Below, piece by piece: positions 37,443 to 46,535 of a DNA stretch of 64,000 nucleotides; position 1 is the first letter of the stretch; the number at the start of each line of letters is the position of its first letter. The stretch covers positions 62,001-126,000 of the forward strand of contig NZ_JACJRE010000020.1 of the NCBI RefSeq assembly GCF_014697075.1. Reading direction: 5' to 3'. A program made the translations under genes and the position numbers. The DNA comes from Tolypothrix sp. FACHB-123. GTDB lineage: Bacteria > Cyanobacteriota > Cyanobacteriia > Cyanobacteriales > Nostocaceae. The notes beneath the pieces were generated by a model, which saw nothing but the letters and a program-made list of their open reading frames with translations, was not told the origin of the DNA and did not search any database.

Positions 37443-38777
37443 TCATAAAGTAACTGGTTCTTCATCCAAAGCCGCTAGGGGGTGGTTAGTATCCAGCCAT
37501 GCAACTTGGGCTTCTAATTTGTCACAACATTCTCGCACCAAACGCAAACCTTCATCTCGCGAAAGTTTAGCAGTTGCTGGGGTAAATTCTTGAAGAATAT
37601 CGGCTTCGATAGTTTGATATTTATCTAATTGAGTTCGCAATTTTGTTAAATACTTTGCGCCATCACCACCATCTGTAATGGCAAACTGCAAAATAGAATC
37701 GACGTAAGCCTTGACTTTGTGGTGTTTAACTCCCTCTGTCGCCGCCGCATACAGCAATTCACCATTTAAATAGTCAAAATCTGGTACCCAAAGGAAATTA
37801 CCGTCAAGTTCAAAGGTATATACATCCTTGGCTGGTTTGACTTTTAACTGCTCGTTTCTGACTCGGTGGGCAGCTTTTTCCAGTAGTGCAATAATAGCCA
37901 GAATTACCGATGGGTAATTGCTGTCAATACATCTAATTTCTACAGTTCCCAGTTTATTGAGTCGAATCGGATTCCAAGCAGATTTCAGTAAGCTTCCGCC
38001 AGCTTCTAAGAACAGGTGACGTTCGATTCCGGCTTTATCTAAGGCTTGCAACCAAGCATGATAACGGGAAAATTGCTGTTCTACTAAACTTTCTACAGTC
38101 TCAGCATAGGGCATCAGTCCACCTACGGGCTGCAAATAAGTATACACTCCCTCCCAACCGAAGATTTCACTACCACGATAACGAATTGTGTGTGCAGCTA
38201 GCCCAATCGCCTCACCTTCATAAAAAGGACAAGCCCGCCCCAAAGAAATCAGCGCTGAGTCAAAAGCAGTAGCCAAATTGTAGATATTCAGTAATTCTTC
38301 TCGCTCATTGGCTGTAGAGTTATAGGCGACTGCAACACGAGGATCTATGACTCCTGTCGGTACTTCTAAATGTAAGTGCGTGCCCGTACATTTGCCGGCG
38401 TGCAAAAAGCGATCGTAGCCGACAGTGCGGGCTTGAATATGGTAATTGGGGCGATCGCGCATTACTGGCATAATATGCAAAGGATAGCTGGAAAGCGGAT
38501 ACAGCCGTAAATCCATCTGTCGGGCTACAGCTAGCGCCAGTTTCAGATTTTTGAGATACTCAGCGGCCAGTTCTGTACCTGAGTAAGCGGGCGGAGTATT
38601 AATTTCAATCATACTTTTGACGAACTCTGGCACAAAGTATTGAGGGTTTAAACCTTGTGCTTGAGCCATCAAATGACAACCCTGCAAAAACTCATCACTA
38701 CGATGACTGAGATCGCCAGCTTCATCTACTAGAAAAAACTCTTGTTCAAGACCAATGCGACGCTTTAGTACATCCAT
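37443..38777 (-). CDS. Glutamate-cysteine ligase family 2 (GCS2/carboxylate-amine ligase)
   Basis: 444 residues. The N-terminus RIGLEQEFFLVD and the substrate block KCTGTHLHLEVP with TVEIRCIDSNYPS (acidic Mg-binding residues) match the GCS2/carboxylate-amine ligase family. Members join glutamate to cysteine (first step of glutathione synthesis) or make related gamma-glutamyl amides. At 444 residues it is somewhat longer than the ~380 typical of the main cyanobacterial GshA, so it may be a paralogue with another amine acceptor. ATG at 38777. No gshB nearby. Confidence 0.78.
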   Translation of the reverse strand: MDVLKRRIGLEQEFFLVDEAGDLSHRSDEFLQGCHLMAQAQGLNPQYFVPEFVKSMIEINTPPAYSGTELAAEYLKNLKLALAVARQMDLRLYPLSSYPLHIMPVMRDRPNYHIQARTVGYDRFLHAGKCTGTHLHLEVPTGVIDPRVAVAYNSTANEREELLNIYNLATAFDSALISLGRACPFYEGEAIGLAAHTIRYRGSEIFGWEGVYTYLQPVGGLMPYAETVESLVEQQFSRYHAWLQALDKAGIERHLFLEAGGSLLKSAWNPIRLNKLGTVEIRCIDSNYPSVILAIIALLEKAAHRVRNEQLKVKPAKDVYTFELDGNFLWVPDFDYLNGELLYAAATEGVKHHKVKAYVDSILQFAITDGGDGAKYLTKLRTQLDKYQTIEADILQEFTPATAKLSRDEGLRLVRECCDKLEAQVAWLDTNHPLAALDEEPVTL

Positions 38778-39704
38778 ATCCCAAGTTATTGACTTAGTTT
38801 AGGTTACTGAAGAAAAGCAGAGGACAGAGGAAGCAGCCCCGATGACAAATTTTCATCGTCATCGATGTAAGCGAGACAAACAGACAAGGGGATGTAAAGA
38901 CGCAAAGAAATGATTCTGTCAATTCAGGAGGAAAAAGTATAATTTTTGTTTTAAAGTCAGTTCTCAGTTCTCTGCTATGCAGTTGAAATTTAGGCAAAAA
39001 ATCAACTGGGATTTTCTTGATACAGTTTCAGCGCAATGATTTGTGGGAATTTCCTTCTGCCCTCTATAATTTGTCGTCACTAGCGATCGCTACCCCATCC
39101 TAGATATATTTGAAAGTAGGTACTACCGCTCTTAGGTGACGACGATCGATCAACTTTTGAACACACTCTATTGTCTTATATCAGCCTCAGCTTCCCTAAT
39201 ATTTGCAACACAGCTTTAAAATTAACGCTCGCTTGTCATTAATCATTGGTAAGTTGTCTTCCTTCTACTGCTCCCTGAGACCTCGTTCATAAATCGCAAT
39301 GCAAAAACTGCATTCACACTACATAACTGTTATCTAGTTTTCTTGATAAAGTATGACTTAATTTAGAAGCAAAATTCTTCAGATAGGATGTATCTTGAAA
39401 TATTAGATATTTTGTTCTTGCTCCCTAGCCAACTGTGAACGGGGACAAGTGCAGCTTTAAGTCTCCCTTTTTCAGGGCGGTTTAGAGGAATGTTAACTTG
39501 CTTAGTGTATCGGTAATGACTTTTTAGACGGACTCTGATGAGAGTGGATAATATTTATTTCCAACTCCATAGGATTCTTGTCATGACAAAGTCTATAGCT
39601 TAAGCCAAAAAAATTGCCGAAAATCGGCAACTAGATACACACTGATGCTATTTCATTTGCTTGAATAGCTATATTGATAGGACGGAAATTCACAACTTGT
39701 TATT
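38778..39704. other. Long (927 bp) intergenic region
   Basis: No credible gene: a 67-codon minus frame at its left edge has repeat-like composition. GTCGTCAC (39073-39080) and GTGACGAC (39136-39143) are perfectly complementary 55 bases apart and enclose further small palindromes, so a structured RNA is conceivable. TTGCCGA/TCGGCAA near 39614-39630 is a small hairpin. Homology search of this region against Rfam would be decisive; I recognise no known RNA. Confidence 0.35.
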
Positions 39705-39950
39705 ATGCCAAGTAAGTTAATAAACGTTAGAGAGTACACAGTTCGGGCACATCAAAGAGAAATCCACACTCGTGTTTTTCACTTTATCTGCAAGGAGTGT
39801 AATGAGAGTACACAACGGGAGACTTATGGGCCTCGACCGTTATATTGTGAACGCTGTCGCCCTCCCCAAGCGCCGAAAAAACCGCAGAAACCAGCGGCTA
39901 AAGCTAAGCCCAGACCGATGACTTACAAAAGTAAATCTGATTTGGATTGA
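39705..39950 (+). CDS. Small zinc-ribbon-like protein
   Basis: 81 residues. Cys29-x2-Cys32 and Cys48-x2-Cys51 form a treble-clef or ribbon-like zinc site ([25 protein letters not shown]). A Pro/Lys/Ala-rich basic tail follows, suited to nucleic-acid or protein contact. The ORF is only 10 bp upstream of a second gene on the same strand, so the two probably form an operon. The family is unknown to me; it looks like a conserved cyanobacterial hypothetical. Confidence 0.72.
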   Translation: MPSKLINVREYTVRAHQREIHTRVFHFICKECNESTQRETYGPRPLYCERCRPPQAPKKPQKPAAKAKPRPMTYKSKSDLD

Positions 39951-39960
39951 TTAATTTTTT

Positions 39961-41004
39961 ATGACTGTTAAGGGAAAATTAGAACCTCCTCCTGATACTT
40001 ACCTCTCTCCACTATTGGAATTAAGAGACTACTATGCACGCATTGTAGAAGAGTACGAACGCTTATATACACAAGCGCGATCACATCTCAATCATGTAGA
40101 AGCGTTGTTATCTAACTGGTCAAACTTAGCTACCAGTCAAAAAATTGTCAGTTCTGATGTAACTGATGAGACATTAGCTCGTCAAGCACAAGAGATATTA
40201 TCCCTAGATAGCATTTCTGATGCGGATAGCGATTTGCTAGAGTCTACTAACTCAAAATCTCCAGAACCTGAACTTCCAGACTCGCAAAATTTACAGCCAG
40301 AGAATCTATCGTCTGCGACTACAGATGATGGAGAGTCTGAATCTGCAAGTATTAATTTCCCCGGTGAGTCCTCTTTAGAAACTAAAGAGCAATCAATCAA
40401 AGGACAGGACTTTCCGATGCTACCTGAGTATCGAGACTGTATCAATCGCATCGAAGCGATCAAAAGGGTCTTGCAGGCATATAGCGGTACAGTATGTCAT
40501 ATAGATTTCATCGTGCGATCGCTCTATGGAGATTTAGACCCAAGTATTTTCAAAGTAGTTAAAGGTAGAGTCCAATCTTCACTTACTCAAGGTAAAGGTA
40601 GTAGTTGGTCTGCCATACCCGACGAACCTGGTTGTTATACCTTGGATCTAAAGTTGCTCAATGCAAATAATAGCCACGCTTCTACCAGAACTCTCTCCCA
40701 GAAAAAGAAGAAACCCATAATTCTTTCCAAGAGCAAAATAGTCCCCATGCTCAGAGCATATGAGGGCCAATTTTTAATTGACGCCATCACCTCTTTGTTA
40801 AGGCAAAATTCCGGCAAAGTTTTTACCGTAGCGGAAGTGATCGCTGGGCTATATGGCGAACTAGATGCGGATGAACTGCGAGAGGTTAAAAGTAAGGTGC
40901 TGAATGAGCTATCGCGGGGTTATCGTACAGGGCGATTCTCTAGAGTTCCCGAAAAAGTTGGATTGTATACATGGGATACAAATTTAATGCGAGCAAGAAG
41001 TTGA
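39961..41004 (+). CDS. Protein with two tandem ~65-residue winged-helix-like repeats
   Basis: 347 residues. Residues ~1-60 are a helical, possibly coiled-coil region (LLELRDYYARIVEEYERLYTQARSHL). Residues ~70-150 are an acidic Ser/Glu/Asp-rich linker. Two similar repeats follow: ~166-228 (VLQAYSGTVCHIDFIVRSLYG ... PDEPGCYTLDL) and ~278-342 (LLRQNSGKVFTVAEVIAGLYG ... PEKVGLYTWDT). Each has helix-strand-helix plus a C-terminal strand pair, resembling HARE-HTH or winged-helix domains. Likely DNA- or protein-binding. It is in an operon with the zinc-ribbon gene upstream. No function assigned. Confidence 0.75.
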   Translation: MTVKGKLEPPPDTYLSPLLELRDYYARIVEEYERLYTQARSHLNHVEALLSNWSNLATSQKIVSSDVTDETLARQAQEILSLDSISDADSDLLESTNSKSPEPELPDSQNLQPENLSSATTDDGESESASINFPGESSLETKEQSIKGQDFPMLPEYRDCINRIEAIKRVLQAYSGTVCHIDFIVRSLYGDLDPSIFKVVKGRVQSSLTQGKGSSWSAIPDEPGCYTLDLKLLNANNSHASTRTLSQKKKKPIILSKSKIVPMLRAYEGQFLIDAITSLLRQNSGKVFTVAEVIAGLYGELDADELREVKSKVLNELSRGYRTGRFSRVPEKVGLYTWDTNLMRARS

Positions 41005-41026
41005 ACGATTAACCATCGCTATAGTC

Positions 41027-41060
41027 AAGAGTCCAAAGTCAAAATTAACTCTGGACTCTT
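41027..41060. terminator. Hairpin after the duplicated-domain gene
   Basis: AAGAGTCCA (41027-41035) pairs with TGGACTCTT (41052-41060) over a 16-base loop, 23 bases past the stop at 41004. No T-run follows. A second inverted repeat (GCTCAT...ATGAGC, about 41080-41110) abuts the convergent hydrolase stop, so together they may serve both genes. Confidence 0.45.
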
Positions 41061-41110
41061 CGCTGTTCTCAAAAATTCAGCTCATGCAACTTATCATGCA
41101 ACTTATGAGC

Positions 41111-42433
41111 TTACTCTAATCTCGCCCGCAGTGCTGGAGAGCGGAAAAGGGTTTGGAATGCTTCTTGTCTTTGTGTAGATGTTTCTTTAGGATATTCCCA
41201 AAGACTTTCGTAATAAAAGAAAGATACCCCTAAACCCCGTTCTTGAGCAGCTCGCACTTGAGATTTAATTTGCTGTATTGATACGGGATTGTTTCGCAAA
41301 CCTGCCATAATTCCCACACCAGTGGGAATAGATTTCTGCGCTTCTTGAATTTCTTGGCGAGAAATATTAGCCACAAAACTTTGCAGATTGGGGCGATAAA
41401 TTTGCACAATTAGCTCATCGACAATATTCAGCCTGAGCCAGTTGAGCCAGTCTTGGAGTTGAAACTTGTAAGCAAAGTCGTAGTAGTTAGGCGCAACAGA
41501 GAAAATCAACCGAGGTTTTTGGGCTTTAACAGCTTGGTTGAGTTGTACCATGAATGCTGTCATTTTATCTGCACGCCAGCGCACCCATGCCGGATCGTGA
41601 GGATTAGTGGGAGGGTTTTTCTTTGTCTCTTGAGCGTACAACGCAACGGTGTATTTATCGTAGCCAAATTCAACTGGCAAACTCATGTGATCGTCAAACT
41701 GAATGCCATCCACATCATATTGGGTGATGTTTTCCATTACCAGACTAGTGATAAACTGCTGGACTTCTGGATGAAAAGGATTCAGCCACATGACCTCACC
41801 AGCCGCACTAATCGAGGTTTGACCGCCGTTTTGCTTTTGGGTAAACCAGTTGGGATGCTCCATTACCAATTCTGATGTTGGCGGAGCCATATAGCCAAAC
41901 TCAAACCAAGGAATTACGAGTAATCCCTGACGATGGGCTTGGTTTATGAGGTCTGCTAAAATATCATGTCCGTCTGAGCCTCGCAAGACAAAGGGTTGAA
42001 TACCTGTACGCTTGGCGACAGCGCTAGGATACATGACGTAGCCGGAATTCCAGATTACAGGATAGATTGTGTTGAAATTTAGTCTGCGGAGTTTGCTGAC
42101 GGACTCAGTGACTTTGGCTCGTTCCTTGAGAACGTCAATATCGTTGTTAGTCATCCAAACTCCGCGAATTTCTTGGCGGGGTAATGGGGGATTCTGAGCG
42201 ATCGCCGCAGTGAAGTTATCTACCAGTAATATCGTTATACACGACATCAAGACTAGGATCGCAAAAAGACGCTTGCGCAATGTCTGACTAAAAGTGGACG
42301 CGTGTCTACGTCGCCAACCTTGAAAAACAGAAATTACTTTCAAAATTAGTTTCATAGGTTTGATTAATGCATTAGCTACCCACACGCGCAGGCTTTGATG
42401 ATGAAATCTACTAGTCATATAGTCTACAAGCAT
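41111..42433 (-). CDS. Family 10-like glycosyl hydrolase (GHL10/DUF187), secreted or membrane-anchored
   Basis: 440 residues. A hydrophobic segment at ~55-75 (LFAILVLMSCITILLVDNFTAAIAQ) is a signal anchor or signal peptide; an internal Met (MKLILKV, residue 27) is an alternative start. The rest matches the GHL10 TIM barrel: QEIRGVWMTNNDIDVL, WNSGYVMYPS, GLLVIPWFEFGYM, YDVDGIQFDDHMSLP and LIFSVAPNYYDFA. DGIQFDD carries the likely catalytic acids. Such proteins act on cell-wall or exopolysaccharide glycans; substrate not known. Common in cyanobacteria. Monocistronic. Confidence 0.85.
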   Translation of the reverse strand: MLVDYMTSRFHHQSLRVWVANALIKPMKLILKVISVFQGWRRRHASTFSQTLRKRLFAILVLMSCITILLVDNFTAAIAQNPPLPRQEIRGVWMTNNDIDVLKERAKVTESVSKLRRLNFNTIYPVIWNSGYVMYPSAVAKRTGIQPFVLRGSDGHDILADLINQAHRQGLLVIPWFEFGYMAPPTSELVMEHPNWFTQKQNGGQTSISAAGEVMWLNPFHPEVQQFITSLVMENITQYDVDGIQFDDHMSLPVEFGYDKYTVALYAQETKKNPPTNPHDPAWVRWRADKMTAFMVQLNQAVKAQKPRLIFSVAPNYYDFAYKFQLQDWLNWLRLNIVDELIVQIYRPNLQSFVANISRQEIQEAQKSIPTGVGIMAGLRNNPVSIQQIKSQVRAAQERGLGVSFFYYESLWEYPKETSTQRQEAFQTLFRSPALRARLE

Positions 42434-43082
42434 TTATGCCTACTAGAAAATTGATTAACTGGTAGATATGCATTCCCTGTCCATCGAAATCTTGATCTGA
42501 CTTTGTTTAAAGCAAACTCAGCAACTAAAAATCAATGACGTACTCAGTATTCGTTTAGTGCCCAATATATCTATTTTGTCAGTAGTCAGTAGGGGCGGGT
42601 TTATGGGAGATCGTTATGGATATTTAAGGATATCTGTGAACCCGCCCGTACAGTTGTCAGTGGCAGAAAAACTGACAAGCGTTGCCTAATAAAATTTATC
42701 CTCACAAGTTACTCAAAGTTTTTTATTAAATTTAAATTAAATCTGCTATCAGGAGGAGATAAAAATATTAATTTCTATTTCCCAAGATTGATTTTATTAC
42801 AAATCGACTTGATCAATATCACCATCAAATGAAATAAACCTCATTTATTAATGTCTGCGGCTATTGTTAGTAACGAAAACATTCAATGGAGCGATCGCCC
42901 ATAATTGTGCAAAATTAATATCTTACTGAATTTCAGTTGTGCGTACTACCTCCATCAGCCCTCGATGAGAACCCAGTAAAAAAGCTGTATTTTTCCATGT
43001 TGGTCAAGAAAGAGCAAGAGGCGATCGCATTTCCCACCTAACTAGCTCGATGAAATTTTTAAATAGATTAGCGGAGGTAGAT
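42434..43082. other. Intergenic region with a palindromic repeat (copy 2)
   Basis: 649 bases between divergent genes. The element at 42587-42652 (GTAGGGGCGGGTTTAT...GTGAACCCGCCCGTACAG) is a reverse-complement relative of the one at 35840-35904. The remainder is AT-rich. GGAGGT at 43073-43078 is the ribosome site of the next gene. No RNA gene recognised. Confidence 0.5.
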
Positions 43083-45371
43083 ATGAGTGAAAAACTACAA
43101 GTAATTTTACTGGTTAATGAGTCTTGGGAAGAAAGGGAAACCTACCAACGCTATTTGCTGCGAGATCAGCAACATACCTATCAAATTTTAGAGGCGGAAA
43201 CTGGTAAACAAGCACTTTTATTATGTCAGCAGCAACTCCCAGACGTGATCGTCTTAGATTATCTACTTCCTGATGTGGATGGACTGGATTTTTTAAGTGA
43301 TTTAAAAATTCAATTAGATTTAACCAACTTACCAGTCATTATCTTGACAGATCAGGGAAACGAACAGATAGCATTACAGGCGATGAAAAGCGGTGCTGCT
43401 GAGTATCTCATTAAAAAACATGTAACAGCAGTTAGTTTGCGCTTAGCGATTCAAAAAGTCTTAGAAAGAACGCGCTTGATTAAACAGCTAGAAAACAGCG
43501 AAAAACTTTACCGTAAATTAGTTGAAAGCCAAACCGATCTGATTATCCGTATGGACATAGATGGTTGCTTGACATTTGCGAATGCAGTTACAGGTGAGAC
43601 ATTTGGTTTTAAACCGGATGAGTTTCTTGGTCAGTCCATACTTCAGTTTGTGCATCCAGATGATTTACCTGATGTCATGGCAAATATGCAAGCTTTGTCC
43701 TCACCACCTTACCGCTTAACTACACAAGCGCAACGCGCATTCACAGTCAAAGGTATCCGCTGGTTTCAATGGGAAGTTGCAGGTTTACGCAATCAAGAAG
43801 GTGAAGTTATTGAAATACAAGCTGTTGGTAGAGATGTCACCGAACGCAAACAAGCAGAACAGAAACTCCACGAACAAGCAGCTTTAATTGATATCTCACC
43901 AGATGCAATTTTTGTCCGTAATTTGAATTATCAAATCTTATTTTGGAGCAAAGGTGCGGAACGCTTATATGGCTGGACATCTGCCGAGATTCTGGGTAAG
44001 GAATGTCATGAATTTTTATATAAACAGATATCGCCGCAAGTAGAAGAAGCTTTAAGAACTGTTGTTGACCAAGGAGAATGGCATGGCGATCTCAATAAAA
44101 TTACTAAATCTGGGCAAGAATTAATTGTTTCTAGTCGCTGGACTCTCATGTATTCCCCAATGGGAGAACCACAATCAATTCTCACAGTTGATACTGATAT
44201 TACGGAAAAAAAACAACTAGAACAACAATTTTACCGAACACAGCGTTTAGAAAGTCTTGGCATTTTAGCCAGTGGAATTGCTCACGATTTAAATAATATC
44301 CTTTCACCTGTATTAACAGTTGCTCAACTACTACTGTATAAATTTCCGAATTTAGATGATAAAAACCGCCAATTACTCAAGATTTTGGCAGATAATTCTA
44401 AACGCGGTGGGGAATTGGTCAAGCAAATTACATCCTTTGCTCGCGGCTCAGAAGGTAAGCAAATTCCCTTACAAATTAAACACCTACTTAGAGAAATTGA
44501 GCAAATTATCAGCAGTACCTTTCCCAAATCAATCGAAGTCTGTATTGATATATCCACACCAAATCTTTTCACAATCTGGGTAGATCCGACACAAATCCAT
44601 CAGGTATTGATGAATTTATGCGTCAATGCTTATGATGCTATGCCTGATGGTGGCGTTCTCACTATTTCTGCCGAAAACTTTTTTGTCGATGAAGCTTATG
44701 CCAAGATGGATTTAGCAGCAAAAGTCGGTAATTATGTAGCGATTTCAGTTGCAGATACAGGATGCGGTATCTCAGAAAATCTCTTAGAGCGAATTTTTGA
44801 GCCTTTTTTTACTACTAAAGAACTAAATAAAGGTACTGGATTAGGTCTTTCTACTGTTATGGGAATTGTGAAAAATCACGGTGGTTTTGTGCAAGTCAAG
44901 AGCGAACTCGGTAAAGGAAGTAAGTTTTCGGTTTACTTACCAGCTATTGAGCAATGTTCAACACCAGAAGCCGATAATTGCGATTTACCTAGAGGTGACG
45001 GCGAATTAATCATGATTGTCGATGACGAAGCATCGATTCAAGAGGTTACCAAAACATTACTAGCAGAATACAATTACAAAACCATTACCGCGATGAACGG
45101 GGTAGAAGCAATCTCTCTTTACACCAAGCACAAAAATGAAATTAGCCTAGTTGTGATGGATGTACAGATGCCGTCAATAGATGGATTAATGGCGACGCGG
45201 ATAATACAACATATCAATCCATCTGTCAAAATAATTGCCATGAGCGGATTTACATCCAATCGCAAAGTTTTAGAAGTTCATGGTATTAGCGTGCAAGCTT
45301 TTTTACTCAAACCCTACACCATTAACCAATTACTACAGACAATTCACATTGTCTTGAAAAAGACTACTTGA
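43083..45371 (+). CDS. Hybrid histidine kinase Rec-PAS-PAS-HisKA-HATPase-Rec
   Basis: 762 residues from ATG 43083, chosen because GGAGGT ends 4 bases upstream; an ATG at 43050 lacks this. The N-terminal receiver (~1-120) resembles those of the kinases at 12096 and 30869, but its acidic pocket reads VNES instead of VDDS, while the phospho-Asp in VIVLDYLLPD is kept. Two PAS domains (~135-260, ~265-390) are followed by HisKA with His401 in IAHDLNNIL, HATPase (GTGLGLSTV) and a C-terminal receiver (MIVDDEASIQ, VVMDVQMPS). A typical phosphorelay kinase; signal unknown. Confidence 0.9.
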   Translation: MSEKLQVILLVNESWEERETYQRYLLRDQQHTYQILEAETGKQALLLCQQQLPDVIVLDYLLPDVDGLDFLSDLKIQLDLTNLPVIILTDQGNEQIALQAMKSGAAEYLIKKHVTAVSLRLAIQKVLERTRLIKQLENSEKLYRKLVESQTDLIIRMDIDGCLTFANAVTGETFGFKPDEFLGQSILQFVHPDDLPDVMANMQALSSPPYRLTTQAQRAFTVKGIRWFQWEVAGLRNQEGEVIEIQAVGRDVTERKQAEQKLHEQAALIDISPDAIFVRNLNYQILFWSKGAERLYGWTSAEILGKECHEFLYKQISPQVEEALRTVVDQGEWHGDLNKITKSGQELIVSSRWTLMYSPMGEPQSILTVDTDITEKKQLEQQFYRTQRLESLGILASGIAHDLNNILSPVLTVAQLLLYKFPNLDDKNRQLLKILADNSKRGGELVKQITSFARGSEGKQIPLQIKHLLREIEQIISSTFPKSIEVCIDISTPNLFTIWVDPTQIHQVLMNLCVNAYDAMPDGGVLTISAENFFVDEAYAKMDLAAKVGNYVAISVADTGCGISENLLERIFEPFFTTKELNKGTGLGLSTVMGIVKNHGGFVQVKSELGKGSKFSVYLPAIEQCSTPEADNCDLPRGDGELIMIVDDEASIQEVTKTLLAEYNYKTITAMNGVEAISLYTKHKNEISLVVMDVQMPSIDGLMATRIIQHINPSVKIIAMSGFTSNRKVLEVHGISVQAFLLKPYTINQLLQTIHIVLKKTT

Positions 45372-45389
45372 GCAAATAAGGTAGATGGC

Positions 45390-45450
45390 AGACGGCAGAA
45401 GAGAAGAGAAACTGTGGATATACCCTTTGGAAGTGTACCCTCTGCCGTCT
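45390..45450. terminator. 10-bp inverted repeat between convergent genes
   Basis: AGACGGCAGA (45390-45399) pairs perfectly with TCTGCCGTCT (45441-45450), followed by TTTCTC, 19 bases past the kinase stop. The loop of 41 bases is long; still, position and T-rich end fit a terminator. Confidence 0.45.
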
Positions 45451-45454
45451 TTTC

Positions 45455-45907
45455 TCACTTGCGTAAACTGGAAGTTTCATTTTCTAAAACTTCTTTTTTC
45501 ACATCTACCGCAAGACTAGTATCTTTAGTTGCAGGTAAGATATTTTGAGTTTTTGCAGATGGTAGTGCTTTTAATTCAATTCCTAATAATTCTTGAATTT
45601 GCGTTTTTGCCCAATCTGGTAAAACTTGCAACGGCTTGAGTAGCATATTTATTAACTGAGTGACCAAGTCATCTGGAGATTTAACATCATTTTCCGTCCA
45701 ATTACGAAAATAGCGGCCGCTTTGGTAACCAATACTCCAAAACCAAATTATCAAAGCTACTCCCAACAGCACAATAAAAAAGCAGAGTTGTAATGTTTGC
45801 TGTAGCAACTCCCAAAACTTTTGCAAGCCTTTCTTTAAAGTTAAAGCTGTGTCTTTATCCGATATATTCTGCCATAATTCGACAGCTTGATTTTGGATGG
45901 GATTCAT
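45455..45907 (-). CDS. Single-span membrane protein, unknown
   Basis: 150 residues. A helical N-terminus (~1-35) is followed by one strong transmembrane helix (LQLCFFIVLLGVALIIWFWSIG, ~39-61), then a soluble amphipathic region (VTQLINMLLKPLQVLPDWAKTQIQELLGIE) and a polar tail. No domain recognised. It is convergent with the hybrid kinase and separated by 628 bp from the CIS operon on the other side. The ATG at 45907 has no strong ribosome site. Confidence 0.6.
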   Translation of the reverse strand: MNPIQNQAVELWQNISDKDTALTLKKGLQKFWELLQQTLQLCFFIVLLGVALIIWFWSIGYQSGRYFRNWTENDVKSPDDLVTQLINMLLKPLQVLPDWAKTQIQELLGIELKALPSAKTQNILPATKDTSLAVDVKKEVLENETSSLRK

Positions 45908-46535
45908 AAACTGGTTGTCTCCATTGTGGATAATTGGGTAATAGCCGCGAACAGATTTATTTGTTTATTGAATGTAATAATTCTTCATCAACTATTGAGC
46001 AATCTTTAGCGATAAATAAATCTCATTTAGCCCACCTAACTAGGTTCAGTTGTTCTAGCGATATCCTGCTAGAGTATTGCCTGATTTAGAATCATCGCTG
46101 ACCAAGAATTCAGTATTACTTGTTGTCCTACTATTCAAGACTGATTTTTATTGTAAACGGCAACTTTGACATCAGAATGTATGGAAATCTAAACAAATTG
46201 TATCAATTTGTCAAGAATTATGTCCTCAGTATTTAGTTATTCTTTATACAGCTTAAATGATTTTAAAGAAATAACTTTTTTAACTTATTTTATGCATACG
46301 TAAGTATATGTCAGTTGTGCGATTTGCTTTTGTGAACTATAGTTACGTCATGGGTCTAATTGTCAAGAAAACGGTATCTTATTTCACAAGGATAATTTTA
46401 ACGTGGAAAACTTAAGTGTAAAAATAATCAACTTAATTTTCCGGAACTGAAATATCTATATTTGTAGTTATTAGACTGCGATTGTGTGTATCGGTACAAG
46501 TAGTTTTATCAGTAATCGATGCCAAGGTATTGCCT
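45908..46535. promoter_or_regulatory. AT-rich region upstream of the CIS operon
   Basis: 628 bases, divergent from the membrane-protein gene, with no gene, repeat array or RNA that I can recognise. It must carry the promoter of the CIS baseplate operon unless transcription starts internally. AAGG about 9 bases before the ATG at 46536 is the candidate ribosome site. Confidence 0.35.

Noticed and set aside
38794-38997. Minus-strand 67-residue ORF after the GCS2-type ligase
   Set aside because: Low-complexity Phe/Leu/Cys-rich translation of intergenic sequence, with no ribosome site or domain.
39528-39575. Hammerhead ribozyme (CTGATGAG at about 39535)
   Set aside because: A small stem can form after CTGATGA, but no GAAA core follows, so the catalytic core is incomplete.
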